Assembly (NCBI GenBank): GCA_905215055.1
Contig: CAJMOH010000059.1
Location: 1-14,475 of the forward strand
Length of the DNA: 14,475 nucleotides
Direction: 5' to 3'
Source: an uncultured bacterium
GTDB lineage: Bacteria > Bacillota > Clostridia > Oscillospirales > Acutalibacteraceae
This document shows positions 11,923-14,475 of this stretch, piece after piece. Position 1 is the first letter of the stretch, and every line of letters begins with the position of its first letter. The notes beneath the pieces are model-generated. The model worked only from the letters and a program-made list of their open reading frames with translations, ran no database searches and had not been told where the DNA came from. A program made the translations under genes and the position numbers.

Positions 11923-14418
11923 ATGACATACCGTTTCAATGGATTTACAGAAAAAGCCAATACTGCCATGAATCTGGCCATTTCCTCCGCGGAGGAGCTG
12001 GGCCATGACTATGTGGGCAGCGAGCATGTGATGCTGGGCCTGTTAAAAGAAGGTTCCGGCGTGGCCTATACAGTGCTGAATAAATTGGGCGTTACCGCAG
12101 AGGCCTATGAAGGCCTGATTCGGGAGCGCATTGGCTCGGGAGAGCCCACGGCCTTGTCCCCGGACGACTTTACCCCCCGCACCAAGCGAATTTTGCAGGT
12201 GGCTGCTGTGGCAGGCGCCCAGCTTCACAACGCCTATGTGGGAACCGAGCATCTGCTCATCGCCATCATCGAGGACGGCCAGAGCTATGCCATGCGGTTT
12301 TTGCAGATTTTGGGCGCCGACCCCAACCGGATTGTGTCAGAGCTTTCCAATATGCTGAACAACACCAGCTTTCACGCCCAGAACGAGTCCCGTTCCGGCG
12401 GCGGGGAAGAGGGCAAGCAGGGCGGCAAGGCCCTGGACCAGTTTGGCCGGGACCTGACTCAGCTGGCCGCCCAGGGCAAAATTGACCCCGTCATTGGCCG
12501 CCAGAATGAAATCGAGCGGGTCATCCAGATTCTGTGCCGCCGCACCAAGAACAACCCTGTGCTCATTGGCGAGCCAGGTGTGGGCAAAACCGCCGTGGCG
12601 GAGGGCCTGGCCCTGAAGATCCAGGCCGGCGAGGTGCCGGAGCTGCTGAAGAACAAGCGCCTTGTCTCTCTGGACTTGACCGGCATGGTCGCCGGCACCA
12701 AGTACCGGGGCGACTTTGAGGAGCGCATCAAGAGCGCCATTGACGAGGTGAAGCAGGACGGCAACATCATCCTGTTCATCGATGAGCTGCACACCATCAT
12801 TGGCGCCGGTTCCGCGGAAGGCTCCGCCGATGCTGCCAACATTCTAAAGCCTGCCCTGGCAAGAGGCGATTTTCAGGTGATCGGCGCCACTACCATCAAC
12901 GAGTACCGCAAGCACATTGAAAAGGACGCCGCCCTGGAGCGCCGGTTCCAGCCCGTCATGGTGGGCGAGCCCAGCGAGGAAGAGGCTGTCCAAATTCTCA
13001 AGGGCCTGAAGGACCGGTACGAGGCTCACCACAAGGTGACCATCACCGACGAGGCCATTGACGCCGCCGTGAAGCTTTCTTCCCGGTATATTGCCGACCG
13101 GTATCTGCCCGATAAGGCCATTGACCTGATTGACGAAGCGGCTTCTCGGGTGCGGCTGCGTACCTTTACCGCGCCTGACGATTTGCAGGAGCTGGAAAAA
13201 AAGATTAAGGATCTGGAAATCGACAAGGCCGCCGCTGTCAACGCGCAGGACTTCGAGCGGGCCGCCTCTCTCCGTGACAAGGAAAAGGAGCTGCAAGAGC
13301 AGCTGGAGCGGGCCAAGGACGAGTGGAGCGCCAAGAACGAGCGAAGCAACAGCGTGGTGGTTCCCAACGACATCGCGGATATTGTCTCCATGTGGACTGG
13401 CGTGCCGGTGTCCCAGCTGACGGAAGAGGAAAGCCAGCGCCTGCTGCGTTTGGAGAACACCCTGCACCAGCGCGTCATCGGCCAGGACGAGGCTGTCAGC
13501 GCCATTGCCAAGGCCATCCGCCGGGGCCGTGTGGGTCTGAAGGATAAAAACCGTCCCATTGGCTCCTTTATCTTCCTGGGACCCACAGGCGTGGGCAAGA
13601 CCGAGCTGTGCAAGGCTTTGGCCGAGGCCATGTTTGGCGACGAGAAGGCAATGGTCCGCTTTGATATGTCCGAGTATATGGAAAAGCACACAGTGTCCCG
13701 TTTGGTGGGGTCTCCTCCCGGGTATGTGGGATTTGACGAGGGCGGCCAGCTGACAGAGGCCGTCCGCACCAAGCCCTACTCCGTGGTGCTGTTTGACGAG
13801 ATTGAAAAGGCCCACCCGGACGTGTTCAACATCCTGCTGCAAATACTAGAGGACGGCCGCGTGACGGACTCCCAGGGAAAGACGGTGGACTTTAAAAACA
13901 CCGTGATTATCATGACCTCCAATGTGGGGGCCCGGCTGATTACGGAAAAGCAGAAGAGCCTGGGCTTTACGCAGGCGGACTCTCAGGAGACCGCGGCGGA
14001 GGCCGACTTTGAAAAGACCAAGGAGCTTGTTATGGGCGAGCTGAAGGCTTTGTTCCGGCCGGAATTCCTCAACCGTGTGGACGACATCATTGTGTTCCAC
14101 AAGCTGACCAAGGAGGACACCCAGAAGATTGCCCGGAAGATGCTCTCTGCCTTGGAGAAAAAGCTGAAGGACATGGACATTGTTATGGAGTTCTCTGACA
14201 GCGCCGTGGAGGCTGTGGCCGATAAGGGCTATGATCCCAACTATGGCGCCCGGCCTCTCCGCCGGGTCATTCAAAACCAGGTGGAGGATCCCATCTCCGA
14301 AGAGATGCTGGAGGGCAAAGTTACCGCCAACAAGACCTATCGCTGCGATTACAAGGACAACAAATTTACTTTTGAAGCAATGGGAGAAGCTCCCGCTGCC
14401 GAGCAAAAGACAGAGTAA
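11923..14418 (+). CDS. clpC: ClpC, AAA+ unfoldase of the ClpCP protease
   Basis: An 831-aa HSP100 ATPase that unfolds marked proteins and feeds them to ClpP. Domains in order: the Clp N-terminal double repeat (1 to about 145); AAA+ module 1 with Walker A GEPGVGKTA (216-224), Walker B ILFIDE (D287/E288) and pore loop GTKYRGDFEER; a middle coiled coil with UVR motif (about 430-465; DFERAASLRDKEKEL), the hallmark separating ClpC from ClpB and ClpA; AAA+ module 2 with Walker A GPTGVGKTEL (553-562) and Walker B VVLFDEIEKAHP (D625/E626); and a C-terminal sensor-2 region GYDPNYGARPLRRVI. The length is normal and it is complete. It is last in the CtsR-controlled operon; a hairpin module follows 10 nt after the stop and may terminate it. 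Confidence 0.98.
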   Translation: MTYRFNGFTEKANTAMNLAISSAEELGHDYVGSEHVMLGLLKEGSGVAYTVLNKLGVTAEAYEGLIRERIGSGEPTALSPDDFTPRTKRILQVAAVAGAQLHNAYVGTEHLLIAIIEDGQSYAMRFLQILGADPNRIVSELSNMLNNTSFHAQNESRSGGGEEGKQGGKALDQFGRDLTQLAAQGKIDPVIGRQNEIERVIQILCRRTKNNPVLIGEPGVGKTAVAEGLALKIQAGEVPELLKNKRLVSLDLTGMVAGTKYRGDFEERIKSAIDEVKQDGNIILFIDELHTIIGAGSAEGSADAANILKPALARGDFQVIGATTINEYRKHIEKDAALERRFQPVMVGEPSEEEAVQILKGLKDRYEAHHKVTITDEAIDAAVKLSSRYIADRYLPDKAIDLIDEAASRVRLRTFTAPDDLQELEKKIKDLEIDKAAAVNAQDFERAASLRDKEKELQEQLERAKDEWSAKNERSNSVVVPNDIADIVSMWTGVPVSQLTEEESQRLLRLENTLHQRVIGQDEAVSAIAKAIRRGRVGLKDKNRPIGSFIFLGPTGVGKTELCKALAEAMFGDEKAMVRFDMSEYMEKHTVSRLVGSPPGYVGFDEGGQLTEAVRTKPYSVVLFDEIEKAHPDVFNILLQILEDGRVTDSQGKTVDFKNTVIIMTSNVGARLITEKQKSLGFTQADSQETAAEADFEKTKELVMGELKALFRPEFLNRVDDIIVFHKLTKEDTQKIARKMLSALEKKLKDMDIVMEFSDSAVEAVADKGYDPNYGARPLRRVIQNQVEDPISEEMLEGKVTANKTYRCDYKDNKFTFEAMGEAPAAEQKTE

Positions 14419-14428
14419 TTGAAAATCA

Positions 14429-14472
14429 AAACCACTAGTAAACTAGTGGTTTGCTCAGACCCCAGAGGGGTC
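14429..14472. repeat. Paired-hairpin repeat module, right copy
   Basis: A perfect 10-bp stem, AAACCACTAG (14429-14438) with CTAGTGGTTT (14443-14452) around loop TAAA, then linker GCTCA, then a second perfect stem, GACCCC (14458-14463) with GGGGTC (14467-14472) around AGA. It has the same layout and linker (TTTGYTMAG) as the module at 10-48 but different stem bases, and paired positions change together. It follows clpC directly and may serve as its terminator, although the T-run is short. It may continue past the window edge. Confidence 0.65.
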
Positions 14473-14475
14473 AGT

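Noticed and set aside
12844..13842. 332-aa minus-strand open frame inside clpC
   Set aside because: Antisense shadow of a highly conserved AAA+ region; no SD or promoter of its own.

Overview
The window looks like a chromosomal segment of a low-oxygen, Gram-positive Clostridia-type bacterium, probably Oscillospiraceae/Ruminococcaceae-like. The evidence is moderate-to-high GC, strong Shine-Dalgarno sites, sigma-A promoters with a 17-nt spacer at most transcription units, and a complete ctsR-mcsA-mcsB-clpC heat-shock operon behind CtsR boxes. A tiny Cys/Gly-rich peptide with a sporulation-like promoter hints at a spore former. No rRNA, tRNA, CRISPR array, phage gene or transposase was found. 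Genus and species cannot be fixed from sequence alone.

Layout. 1-50: a paired-hairpin repeat module. 52-1406 (minus): a self-contained operon of a PadR-type regulator, a HAAS-domain membrane protein and a small exported protein, with its own promoter, operator and terminator. 1426-2136 (minus): a nitroreductase-family flavoprotein. 2311-4348 (plus): a Gfo/Idh/MocA oxidoreductase and a TIM-barrel sugar isomerase/epimerase in one operon with promoter and terminator. 4361-5411 (plus): a YitT-family membrane protein with a structured leader. 5429-6118 (minus): a RimJ/RimL-type GNAT acetyltransferase. 6176-9082 (plus): an operon of an HD hydrolase, an ABC ATPase, its ABC-2 permease (overlapping the ATPase gene by 137 nt in another frame) and an unrecognised 114-aa protein. 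9079-9474 (plus): a stand-alone TSCPD-domain protein. 9518-9705 (minus): a 42-aa Cys/Gly-rich membrane peptide. 9807-14418 (plus): ctsR-mcsA-mcsB-clpC. 14429-14475: a second copy of the paired-hairpin module.

How the genes work together. The clp operon is the classic protein-quality-control unit. CtsR represses it through two boxes around the promoter, McsA/McsB mark proteins by arginine phosphorylation, and ClpC unfolds them for ClpP (not in this window). The Gfo/Idh/MocA plus TIM-barrel pair is an oxidise-then-rearrange module for a sugar or cyclitol whose substrate is unknown. The PadR-HAAS unit is a common envelope-linked regulatory design. I see no large, obviously new defence or biosynthetic system. 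The points most worth a second look are the hidden 42-aa Cys-rich peptide with its mother-cell-type promoter, the oppositely charged tails encoded in two frames at the ABC ATPase/permease junction, and the hairpin module at both window ends whose stems differ by compensatory changes.
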